Program-made: the position numbers and the translations under genes
Part shown: piece after piece, positions 1-8,200 of the stretch
How positions within the stretch are numbered: position 1 is the first letter of the stretch
Layout of the letters: each line of letters begins with the position of its first letter
Assembly (NCBI GenBank): GCA_965213765.1
Contig: OZ243926.1
Location: forward strand, 1,240,001 to 1,304,000
Direction: 5' to 3'
Source of the DNA: JAJDXO01 sp965213765
Lineage (GTDB): Bacteria; Pseudomonadota; Alphaproteobacteria; Rhodospirillales; UBA2165
Length of the DNA: 64,000 bases
The notes under the pieces: model-generated
The model's database searches: none
What the model was told of the DNA's origin: nothing
Seen by the model: the letters and a program-made list of their open reading frames with translations, nothing else

Positions 1-1239
1 GGCGGGCTCTGCTACGGCTACGACGTGGTGAAGTCGTTCGACGGCTCGGGCGATCCGGTCCGCGGCGGGCGGACCATCAACCAAACCGAGGCCGAAACCG
101 TGCGCCGGGTGTTCCGGGAGTTTGCCGACGGTGCCAGCCCGCGCACGGTCGCGCGGCGGCTGAACGAAGAGAAGATCCCCGGCCCCTCGGGCAGGCTCTG
201 GATGGATACCACCATCCGGGGCCACGCCAAGCGGGGCACCGGCCTGATCAACAACGAGCTTTATATCGGCAGGCTGGTGTGGAACCGGCTGCACTACGTC
301 AAGAACCCGGAGACCGGCAAGCGGGTGTCGCGGATCAACCCGCCCGGGGACTGGATCGTCAGGGAGGTCCCCGAGCTCCGCATCGTCGACGACGCGCTAT
401 GGAAGGCGGTCAAGCACCGCCAGGGCGAAATCACCGAGCAATACGCCACAATCATCGAGGCCACACAGAGTGCACGGGCCAACCGGCTGAACGGCGCCCA
501 CCGGCCCCGCCACCTGCTCTCGGGCCTGCTCGAATGCGGTGTCTGCGGCGGCCCCTATTCCATGCGCGGCCAGGACCGCTACGGCTGCTCGAACCACATC
601 ATGACCGGCGCCTGCTCCAACGGCAGGGGCATCCGGCGCTCGGTCATCGAGGAACGCGTCCTTACCGGTCTGAAGGACCGGCTGATGGCGCCCGAAGCGG
701 CCGCCGAGGCGATGCGGGCCTATGCCGGGGAGACCAACCGGATCAACCGGGAGCGCCGCGCCTCGGGGGCGGGCGAGAGGAAGGAGCTGGCCGGCGTCGA
801 GAAGAAGATCGCCGCCATGATCGCGGTCATCGAGGACGGCGGCTATGTCCGGGGCATGGTGGACCGGCTGCGCGAGCTGGAGGCGCGCCAGGACGAGCTG
901 AACGAACGGCTTTCCGCCACGCCCGCCGACCTCCCGGACATCCACCCCAACATCGGGGACGTCTACCGGCGCAAGGTGGAGCGGCTCGCCGAGGCGCTGG
1001 ACCACGCGGAAGACCGCGACGCGGCGGCGTCCGCCATAAGGGGCCTGATCGAGCGCATCGTGCTCACCCCCGGCGAGAAGTGGGCCGAGATGGACGCCGT
1101 GCTATACGGCGATCTCGGGACGATCCTCGAATGGGCGGGAAACGGGAGCCAAAACACGAAGACCGGCCTCCCCATGCCGGAGATGTCGGTCTCGGTGGTT
1201 GCGGGGGTTGGATTTGAACCAACGACCTTCAGGTTATGA
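1..1239 (+). CDS. Large serine recombinase, C-terminal part (5' end outside window)
   Basis: The frame is open from base 1, eight codons before the first GTG at 25, so the N-terminal catalytic resolvase domain with its nucleophilic serine lies outside the window. What remains is the recombinase domain (from about visible residue 10, GGRTINQTEAETVRRVFREF), a zinc-ribbon segment with paired cysteines near visible residues 178-206 (CGVCGG, then C..H...C), and a charged coiled-coil-like region. This is the usual order in large serine recombinases that integrate and excise mobile elements. The last 13 codons (VAGVGFEPTTFRL) are supplied by the att core, so the stop codon comes from tRNA sequence. 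It probably belongs to the element on the left. Family call is firm; native target unknown. Confidence 0.88.
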   Translation, partial: GGLCYGYDVVKSFDGSGDPVRGGRTINQTEAETVRRVFREFADGASPRTVARRLNEEKIPGPSGRLWMDTTIRGHAKRGTGLINNELYIGRLVWNRLHYVKNPETGKRVSRINPPGDWIVREVPELRIVDDALWKAVKHRQGEITEQYATIIEATQSARANRLNGAHRPRHLLSGLLECGVCGGPYSMRGQDRYGCSNHIMTGACSNGRGIRRSVIEERVLTGLKDRLMAPEAAAEAMRAYAGETNRINRERRASGAGERKELAGVEKKIAAMIAVIEDGGYVRGMVDRLRELEARQDELNERLSATPADLPDIHPNIGDVYRRKVERLAEALDHAEDRDAAASAIRGLIERIVLTPGEKWAEMDAVLYGDLGTILEWAGNGSQNTKTGLPMPEMSVSVVAGVGFEPTTFRL

Positions 1240-1240
1240 G
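1196..1240 (-). other. Attachment-site core, left copy (tRNA-Met 3' end)
   Basis: These 45 bases recur exactly at 57835-57879. On the minus strand they read as the CAT anticodon loop (CTCATAA), anticodon 3' stem, variable region, T arm (GTTGG/CCAAC), acceptor 3' strand and encoded CCA of an elongator tRNA-Met. No matching 5' half adjoins it, so it is an att remnant, not a tRNA gene. It lies 170 bases upstream of an integrase. Confidence 0.88.
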
Positions 1241-1264
1241 TTTGGTGTGAATACGACGACACAC

Positions 1265-1281
1265 ATGCGCTGGAATGCGCT
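1265..1281 (+). repeat. Candidate integrase arm-type site
   Basis: Two ATGCGCT heptamers separated by three bases (gga). The same heptamer-N3-heptamer arrangement occurs at the equivalent place beside the right att. Paired direct repeats just inside an att core, next to an integrase, are typical of arm-type binding sites for the integrase N-terminal domain. Confidence 0.5.
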
Positions 1282-1344
1282 AAGGTACTATAGTACATAG
1301 GATAATCAATACTTTTCGTGCGCTCCCCTACCCTACTCTGCGCC

Positions 1345-1373
1345 TTGACTTGCGTTCCCTGAGTACCTATACG
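1345..1373 (+). promoter_or_regulatory. Sigma-70-like promoter for the left integrase
   Basis: TTGACT (1345-1350), a 17-base spacer, then TATACG (1368-1373). Both hexamers are near consensus. The -10 is embedded in an inverted repeat (GTACC...GGTACC), which could allow autoregulation. The start codon follows 37 bases downstream. Confidence 0.55.
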
Positions 1374-1409
1374 GTACCTGATTGGGAATTGCAAGAGATG
1401 GAGCGCGCC

Positions 1410-2564
1410 ATGGCCAAAATCACCAAGAGAACCGTCGACGCGCTCTCTCCCCAGGAGCGCGAGCGTGTTGTCTGGGATGACGATCTCAAGGGTTTCGGCG
1501 TTCGCATCCATCCCTCCGGCCGCAAGGTCTATATCGTCAAGACGCGCTTCCGGGGGCGCGCGGTCAAGGTCACCATCGGACCGCACGGCGCGGTCACGCC
1601 GGCCGAGGCGCGCACCCGGGCGGCGGAAATCATATCCGATGCGCGGGCGGGCAAGGACCCGGCGGCGGGGCGCGGGGCCACTGCAAACGCGCCGACCATG
1701 CGGGAACTGGGCAAGCGGTTCCTGGAAGAATACGTGCCGTCGCATTGCAAGCCGAGCACGGCGGCGGAATACCGCCGATCGGTGACACTGTTCATAGATC
1801 CCGGGATTGGCCGGCTCCGTGTTCCCGACATCCAGCGCAAGGACATTGCGGCGCTGCATCACGGCATGCGGGAGACCCCCTACCAGGCCAACCGGACGCT
1901 CGGGGTGCTCTCGAAGATGTTCAACATGGCCGAGGTCTGGGGCCTGCGCCCGGACGGGTCGAACCCGTGCCGCCATGTGAAGCGGTTCCGCGAGGAGAAG
2001 CGGGAGCGGTTCCTGTCGGACGAGGAGTACCGGCGCCTTGGAGAGACTTTGAAGGAGGTCGAGCGGGACGGCTCGGAGACGCCCGCCGCCATTGCGGCGA
2101 TCCGGCTGCTGATGCTGACCGGCTGCCGGCTCTCGGAGGTCCAGAAACTCCGCTGGGAGCATATCGACCTGGATGCGGGCGAATTGCGGTTGCCCGACAC
2201 CAAGACGGGTGCCAAGACGGTGCATCTGGGCGATCCGGCCGTCGCCGTGTTGCGCGGCATTGATAGACAAGATGACAACCCCTGGGTGATCGCCGGGCGC
2301 AAGCCCGACAGCCATCTCACCGACCTGCAGCATCCCTGGCGGCGTATCCGGGCTCGGGCCGGGCTCGACGATGTGCGAATTCATGACCTCCGCCATAGCT
2401 TTGCCAGTGGCGGATTGCTCGTCGGCGAAGGGCTTCCGATGATCGGCAAGCTGCTCGGCCACACCCAGGTTCAGACAACCGCGCGATACGCCCATCTCGC
2501 CAACGATCCCGTCAAGTCGGCGGCAAACCGGATCGCGAGCAGGATCGCAGAGGTCGCAGGGTAG
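1410..2564 (+). CDS. int: Tyrosine recombinase / island integrase (DUF4102 type)
   Basis: A 384-residue phage-type integrase. The N-terminus (MAKITKRTVDAL, then GFGVRIHPSGRKVYIV) is the DUF4102 arm-binding domain, followed by a core-binding domain (about 95-190) and the catalytic domain. Visible catalytic residues are Arg in TGCRLSEV, HDLRH (H325, R328), LLGHT and the nucleophile Y360 (TTARYAHL), so it should be active. I chose ATG 1410 because MAKITKRT matches how the family starts; ATG 1398 and an upstream TTG are alternatives. Its position just inside the tRNA-Met att makes it the likely integrase/excisionase of the 1.2-57.9 kb island. It resembles the integrase at 58103, consistent with a shared target. 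Confidence 0.92.
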   Translation: MAKITKRTVDALSPQERERVVWDDDLKGFGVRIHPSGRKVYIVKTRFRGRAVKVTIGPHGAVTPAEARTRAAEIISDARAGKDPAAGRGATANAPTMRELGKRFLEEYVPSHCKPSTAAEYRRSVTLFIDPGIGRLRVPDIQRKDIAALHHGMRETPYQANRTLGVLSKMFNMAEVWGLRPDGSNPCRHVKRFREEKRERFLSDEEYRRLGETLKEVERDGSETPAAIAAIRLLMLTGCRLSEVQKLRWEHIDLDAGELRLPDTKTGAKTVHLGDPAVAVLRGIDRQDDNPWVIAGRKPDSHLTDLQHPWRRIRARAGLDDVRIHDLRHSFASGGLLVGEGLPMIGKLLGHTQVQTTARYAHLANDPVKSAANRIASRIAEVAG

Positions 2565-2659
2565 TCCACCGCGGAGGTTCCGCGCGCTGGGGCCTTCGCT
2601 CCGGTGCGGGCCTTCGTGTTTTCCAACTATCGGTTTCGCGCGGCGAGGGATCGCTCCGA

Positions 2660-3223
2660 TCATCCCTCGCCGAACATGGCCCGTATCGTGTCGATGGTGA
2701 TGAACATCCGTTCCGGGCGGTCCTGAAGGCTCCGGAAGCCGAGGCGCCGGTAGAACTCCATGCGGCGCGCGAAGACGTCCTCGCCGTCGTCGTCGATGAC
2801 ATCCAGGACGACCAGCTTGACGCCGATCTCCCCGGCGACGCTCAGCGCCCGTCCCAGCGCGTCGACCGCAAGGTCCGACCCGAGCCCCGTGCCCTGCCGG
2901 CGTTCGTCCACCGCGATCATCGAGAGGTAGAGCGCCGGAATGCTCCCGGTCCTGGGCACCCTCCGGGGGCGATCCGCTCCAAGCGCCTCCGTCGCCACCG
3001 CATGAGCGTTCAGCGCGTAATAGCCGAGAACTTCGAGCGACCCTTCGGCCACCGCGACGAATACCCGCGTGAAGTCGTCCTTCTGCTGCTTCCTGGCGCT
3101 GAGCCTCAGGAAGTTGTCGAGACGAACCGTTCCGCAGGAAAACCCTGATCGGTCGTGCCGTCCGGGATCGAACGGCTCAATGACGATTCGGGGGACGTTC
3201 GCACCTTCGCCGTCACCGGGCAT
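2660..3223 (-). CDS. tacT: GNAT acetyltransferase toxin, TacT-like
   Basis: A 187-residue GCN5-type acetyltransferase. TacT family toxins acetylate the amino group of charged aminoacyl-tRNAs and block translation. Visible features are FSCGTVRLDNFLR near the N-terminus, the strand LYLSMIAVDERRQGTGLG, which carries the acetyl-CoA binding (R/Q)xxGxG loop, and the C-terminal EFYRRLGF motif typical of TacT/AtaT. ATG 3223 overlaps the antitoxin stop by 11 bases, which implies translational coupling. The open frame extends upstream to 3298 but only inside the antitoxin gene. Such modules commonly stabilise islands. Confidence 0.85.
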   Translation of the reverse strand: MPGDGEGANVPRIVIEPFDPGRHDRSGFSCGTVRLDNFLRLSARKQQKDDFTRVFVAVAEGSLEVLGYYALNAHAVATEALGADRPRRVPRTGSIPALYLSMIAVDERRQGTGLGSDLAVDALGRALSVAGEIGVKLVVLDVIDDDGEDVFARRMEFYRRLGFRSLQDRPERMFITIDTIRAMFGEG

Positions 3224-3524
3224 TGGCGATCCGGGAGCGGTAGTCGCGAACCGCGTCCCGGGCCGCCCGCGTCGGCGGCGGCGGATTGTCCAGCGCATCC
3301 AGAAGCGCCCGCCTGTCGCGCTCCGAAAGCGTCGTGGTCCCGTGCTCTCGCAGGATGCGTTCGGCTTCCCTCGCCGCCGATGCCCGCACGAACGTCGTGA
3401 GCTTGACGCCGGTCAGCTCGGCCGCGCGCGAAATGCGCTCCTTGTCGCTCGGCTTGACCCGCATCTCGATGTTGTCGGTCGCCCGCTCGTCCGGGGACGC
3501 CGTGACGTCGGAGAAGTTCAACAC
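3213..3524 (-). CDS. tacA: DUF1778 ribbon-helix-helix antitoxin, TacA-like
   Basis: A 103-residue protein with an N-terminal ribbon-helix-helix DNA-binding segment (IEMRVKPSDKERISRAAEL) and a C-terminal tail expected to wrap the toxin (LSERDRRALLDALDNPPPP), the standard DUF1778 architecture. The start is GTG 3524, preceded at good spacing by an AGGAGGT-like ribosome-binding site around 3530-3540. It is the first gene of the pair, and its promoter region carries a 12-base palindrome, the expected target of the antitoxin or complex. Confidence 0.85.
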   Translation of the reverse strand: MLNFSDVTASPDERATDNIEMRVKPSDKERISRAAELTGVKLTTFVRASAAREAERILREHGTTTLSERDRRALLDALDNPPPPTRAARDAVRDYRSRIANAR

Positions 3525-3541
3525 GATGGCACCTCCTCACT

Positions 3542-3553
3542 TTGTCCCGACAA
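3542..3553. promoter_or_regulatory. Candidate TacA operator
   Basis: A perfect palindrome TTGTCCCGACAA between the presumed promoter and the ribosome-binding site of the antitoxin. Size and position suit autoregulation by a ribbon-helix-helix antitoxin. Confidence 0.45.
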
Positions 3554-3976
3554 TGTATGTTCAACCCAAGCGCCTGTCAATCGGCACCCTGCCGGCCCCG
3601 ATCGGCGAGCTGATTTTTCATGCGGTCGGATTTCGACCTTGGGCAAGGCCTTCGGGGCCTGCCGTGTCATTGATGACGCTGGCGGCAGGCGCTTGAGGCG
3701 TGTTGGGGGCGAACCGGCCAGCATTTTCTTGATGGTTGGGTCGTCACCGGCATTTTGGGCGCGCGCGGCTCGCTCCGGGGTTGTGCCGGATCGGTTTCTC
3801 GGTGTTGAGCTGGTCGCGCCGGGGTCAGCCGGGCGATGCTGGCGGCGGCATGGCGAGGGTCATCCGCTGGCGCGCCGCCAGGAGGTGGGCGCTGGCGGCA
3901 CCGAGCACGAGCATGGTCTGGCGCCCGTGACGCACGACGCGGGCGACACGGTGGATCCACACCGCGCGGAACCGAC
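3554..3976. other. Gene-poor stretch; possible transposase scrap
   Basis: No intact gene is visible. On the minus strand, around 3975-3825, the translation (VWIHRVARVVRHGRQTMLVL) weakly resembles the C-terminus of IS1380-family transposases, without a start or catalytic domain. The rest looks like recombination debris between the toxin-antitoxin pair and the decayed integrase. Confidence 0.25.
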
Positions 3977-4627
3977 AACGCCTGCCCGGACGGGTTCCAG
4001 TTGCCTTCGGGCGGGAAAAGCTACTTCCTGCAAACGCAACACGAAGGCCGGCGCCGCTGGACGAAGATCGGCGATGTCGGTGACATGTCCGAGGCCGAGG
4101 CACGGTCGCAAGCGCGAACCTTGTTGGCCGGCCTCAGGCAGGGCGGGAGAACGTCCCCCCAAAGCCGGCAGAGATCGCTTTCGAGGAGGTCGCCGACGAG
4201 GTGTTCTCCTATTACCGGAGGCACTGGAAACCGCGCACGCTCGCCGTCAACCTGAATTACTACGAGAACAATATTTTGCCGTGGTTCAAGGGGCGCCCGA
4301 TCGGCGGTATTGCGCGGCCCGAGGTGCTGGAGTGGTTCGAATCCCTTCACGCGAAACCGGCCTCGGCGAACCGGTCGCTACCGGTGCTGTCGGTCATCCT
4401 GCGGCAGGCCGAGGTGTACGGATACAGGCCGGAGGACAGCAATCCCTGCAAAGACATCAAACGTTACCGCCGCCGTGCGCGGGAATCATGCCCGTCCCAA
4501 TGATGTCACCGAGGGCTACGCCGCCGACTGGACTGTCGGGCAGCTCCGAGAGCCGGCACAACGCATCGCGGATCGGATCGAGGCTTTAATGAACGGGGAA
4601 TTAGTCCCTGCGATAGCCGCCGTGTAG
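3977..4627 (+). pseudogene. Decayed tyrosine integrase
   Basis: Three pieces of one integrase lie in successive frames. The first, near 3985-4140, reads PSGGKSYFLQTQHEGRRRW and belongs to a DUF4102-like domain. The second, 4180-4480, reads WFKGRPIGGIARPEVLEWF through SNPCKDIKRYRR and is the core-binding domain. The third is a short C-terminal end (QRIADRIEALMNGE, to 4627). The frame shifts near 4150, and most of the catalytic domain (Arg, HxxR, Tyr) is deleted after 4480. It is related to the integrase at 49718 (both contain ANRxLPVLSV and SNPC) and marks an earlier integration. Confidence 0.75.
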
Positions 4628-4671
4628 CGCTCCAATTCAGCTAAGGAGGTACGGAAGTCGAGTGGCTCAAC

Positions 4672-5286
4672 TCAAAACGAAGTGTCAGGCGACCAAGGCT
4701 GAGCGCCTTCAAGCAAGAATGAAATTTCTTTTGCTAGCGCCCGATCTTCGCTTTCAACCTGTTTCTTAACAATAAGATAGTTGAGTTCTCGATGTTTCCC
4801 GTATCCGCTTTGTGTGAGGTTGGAGCTGCCGACTATCGCAGCCTGCGGCGTGGAAAGAAGTTTAGCGTGTAGACCAGCTACAGTTTGTACATTGGTACCA
4901 GTTAGGCGTGTTGCCAGTAAGAAATCTCTTTCTCTGATCACTTGCTTTGGTGTTTTTCCCAGTATTCCGTCATTCTGATACACTGGCAGTGTGGTGATCG
5001 TTACACTGCAGCCAACTCTGCCGAGACACTGTATGTATTCGGAAAGTACGTTATCACTGGGCATCAGATGGTTCGGAATATCAGATGCAAAAGGCGACTC
5101 TCCGGCTGCAGGAATTCGGATGTCTGATATCCAAGGTGAAACGATTTCGACTTGGCTATTGTCGCCACCGGTTCGACAAGTTCCGGCTGCGTCAGAGAGG
5201 CAAAGGAGCAGCAAATCACGGGCGATAGTGGCCAGACTTCCATGCGGGATTAACGGCAAGATTCTAACTGGACCTCTAAACGTCAA
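4672..5286 (-). CDS. dpdK: Phospholipase D-like protein DpdK
   Basis: A 204-residue single-domain PLD-like protein. The active-site signature is HAKLLSTPQAAIVGSSNLT (about residues 139-157), i.e. HxK with the downstream SSN. The N-terminal part contains VSPWISDI, common in PLD-fold nucleases. In Dpd islands DpdK belongs to the restriction arm that acts on DNA lacking the 7-deazaguanine modification; nuclease action is inferred from the fold. The TTG start at 5286 overlaps the dpdJ stop by 11 bases, so the two are coupled in one operon. A similar small PLD protein (DrmC) occurs in DISARM, but dpdA and queC in this locus favour Dpd. Confidence 0.78.
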   Translation of the reverse strand: MTFRGPVRILPLIPHGSLATIARDLLLLCLSDAAGTCRTGGDNSQVEIVSPWISDIRIPAAGESPFASDIPNHLMPSDNVLSEYIQCLGRVGCSVTITTLPVYQNDGILGKTPKQVIRERDFLLATRLTGTNVQTVAGLHAKLLSTPQAAIVGSSNLTQSGYGKHRELNYLIVKKQVESEDRALAKEISFLLEGAQPWSPDTSF

Positions 5287-8200
5287 ATATCAGGCGATGC
5301 TTGAAGGTGAGTGTCCCTCCATCATCAACTAGTTCGTCTGCTGTGACATCAGCGACCACTCTCCGAATGGACTCCGATGCCACACCGAGCCTGCCAGTTG
5401 AAATCTCGTCTTCAGCGGTGGCGATTTTGACAACCTTGTCTCCCATCGATTCCGTTCCGACCTCAAGGAGCATTGATGTAAGCCGATTGTCTACATGATC
5501 ACCATTTAGATAGGCGCCAAAGATACTATTTTCCTGGTCATCGACGCATTCGGGACACGACGAGATACATCCGGCTAAAGCGCGCTCGAATTTGTTCATC
5601 GCGTCGACTTCGTCAATCAAGTTGTCGCGGACGGCCAAGGGTATCAAACATGCGGATGCATCGATAGCGATCCGAGCCTCGTCCAAACGGTCTGGTTGGT
5701 ACTTGAAGTCCTCTAGGTTCGCTAGCCAGCGGAGAACACGGTTTGTGTGAAGTGAATCAAATGAGTGATTCACGTCTGACGATATCAACTTACGGGCAGA
5801 AGCTCCCAGGACCGGCGGAGAGTCTTGATCGCGTTTCTCGTTGCAGACGGTCATCGCCATATGGGAAGGGCACGATCCCATGCTACCCAAGAACTGGGTA
5901 ACAAAATCTGTACTCGCTACAAACTCGCCATCTATTCTTCGTTTTTCATCAATGAAGAAATGTTTCGCGATCAGGTCGGTTAGACCGCTGCCGCTCTCAA
6001 CATAATCGAACAAGTAGATGTAATCTCGTTCGTCCTCGGATTTAGCAGACTTATAGAAGTAGCCAAGTTGGTCTGACCCTGCCCCCGCCGCCAGAACAGC
6101 AGACTGATAGCATTTTAGTGCGAGCGTATGAACCAGGGTATCTCTCGTCCAACGAGCAACGAAGTCGATGCCAAACTCCGAGATCCTTGATGTGAACTCA
6201 CGAAAAACCTCTAAACTTTCGTCAACATATCTTGCCGCTCTTTCCTTGGCAGCCACACGTTCCTCGGCAGGACTCCCAAAAAATTTTGCAAGTTCGCACT
6301 CCTCGATTTGAGCCTCAAACTGATGGTCGTTTAGATTGCTTGCGGCATTCTGAATATCTGAGATTTGAAGCGATAGATGTTTTGTTCCTTTAACAGCAGC
6401 CGTAATTATCGCCTGCCTCACTCGTGTGGCAGTAAAGAGGGAAGCCCCACATTCTTTTGCTAGAAAACCAGCCAGCGCGTGGCGAATTTGTGAAGACAGA
6501 ACAGGAGAATCCGCACCAACTGATCGGTCGATAACTCTATCAACGAGATTTCTGTCAACCTGCAAAACAATACCGTCCGTGATAATTTGGTCGCCAATGC
6601 AAACCGGTCGATTACCGTCTTGAACAAAGAAAAACGGAGGTGGGGTGACGTCGGATCCGTAACTCCTATTCAGGCCATATGCGTATCTCGTAACGCGTAA
6701 ACTGGACGATTCGCTAACACGTTCGAACAAAGCGGCAGGTACGGGATGAGTTCGCGCGGCTTCAATCGGATTGGTCGACGCTTCTTCATAGTCAATACGA
6801 TACCAGGATCGTGGGGATGTGCGAGGAATGGTCTGGGTTCGGCTTGCGCCCCGTTCCGACGTCTCTGCATCTTGATCAGATTCCCTGCGTTCATTCTCGT
6901 CGTCATCCGCCACCAATGCTCTAGCACGGTTGACTAGCACTTGATCACGAGCCGGTATTAAAGAAACCTCAAGCGGCGCTCGAATATCGATCTCCTTCCT
7001 CGCATTGCGAAGCAAGGCGGGAAAATCTTCGGGAAGTTCATCTGCGTCAACCGGTAGTGTTAAGCTGGTAGTCCTAAATCCGTTGTTCTCTGCTGAATTC
7101 AGGTTGATGTAACCAATGTTGTTGTGTGGTTGTACGTCGATCCTTCCCGACGGACTCTTTAGTGGTCGTCCAAAACGATATGTCCAAGTTCCCGGTAACA
7201 GATCAAAGAGTGCCGTAGGCCGCGGTAGATATTCTTGGGACCCTGTCCGATCTGAAAAAGAGACCAGCACCTTTTCACTCTTTGGATGATCAAAGAAGGT
7301 TTGCGGCATCACATATGGGTATTGTCTAACAAAATAAGAGAACTTGGTTAGGATACCGTCCAGGTAATAGAAGTCCGGGATCACTCTTCGGGCTTCTCTC
7401 GCATTTGCTAGGCGAGAGTCGAACTCGGTAGCAATCGTCAGGAACGCAAGCGCGTACTGCCGTTCTCTTCCAAATTTGTCCAGCTTCTTCGAAAAATTGG
7501 ACGCCTGACTAATGAACTGCATTGAGTTTTGAAAGTAAACTTGGTCCTCCGACGGTGCATCTATGTCGACTGCCCGCCCGGCAATTTTTGGATACAACTC
7601 CATGGCAATTTTCAATTGAGCGGCAAACCCAACTTCGTCGGCATTGAGAATAGCTTGTTCAAGCTGGCGAAAAATCGAGACCGAGTAGTCGCCATGCCGA
7701 GCTTCCACGTAGCTTCGCTCACAATCGCGCAAGCGATCCCGCATGTCTGAGTGCCACTTGCGGAGTTCTTCTAGTTCGCCGCCGGCGGCAACCGGTTGGC
7801 GTCTTTGGATTAGGGAGGCAAATGACCAACTAGCAGGGTGCGCCTGATTAAGATTAGCGGCCGGATAATTCAGAATTCCAAGTAGACGCTCGAATTTCTC
7901 GATCGCCTCATCAACGATCGTGTCGTCTACATTAGGCGCAAGATTTTGAAGATGGCCTTTTAGTTCTGTCCGCCAGTCCGGAAATGTCGCGACAAGCTTA
8001 GCGACCGACTTATCAAAGTCGACGGCGTCCGGATGGCCGTTTTCCGTCAACTGGCCGGGACCCCTGACGAGCATCAATTCAGAGTTCTTACTTGCCACAA
8101 AATCAAAGCAACTAAGGTACAGGTGGCAACACAAAACATCCGGGTTATCCGGTTTTAAGGGAACGGGGTCTAAGTACCCTGGGGCGGCCAGTTTGGTCGG

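Noticed and set aside
963..2663. A 566-residue minus-strand frame across the integrase and att
   Set aside because: Shadow of the integrase gene; it crosses the att core and has no supporting motif.
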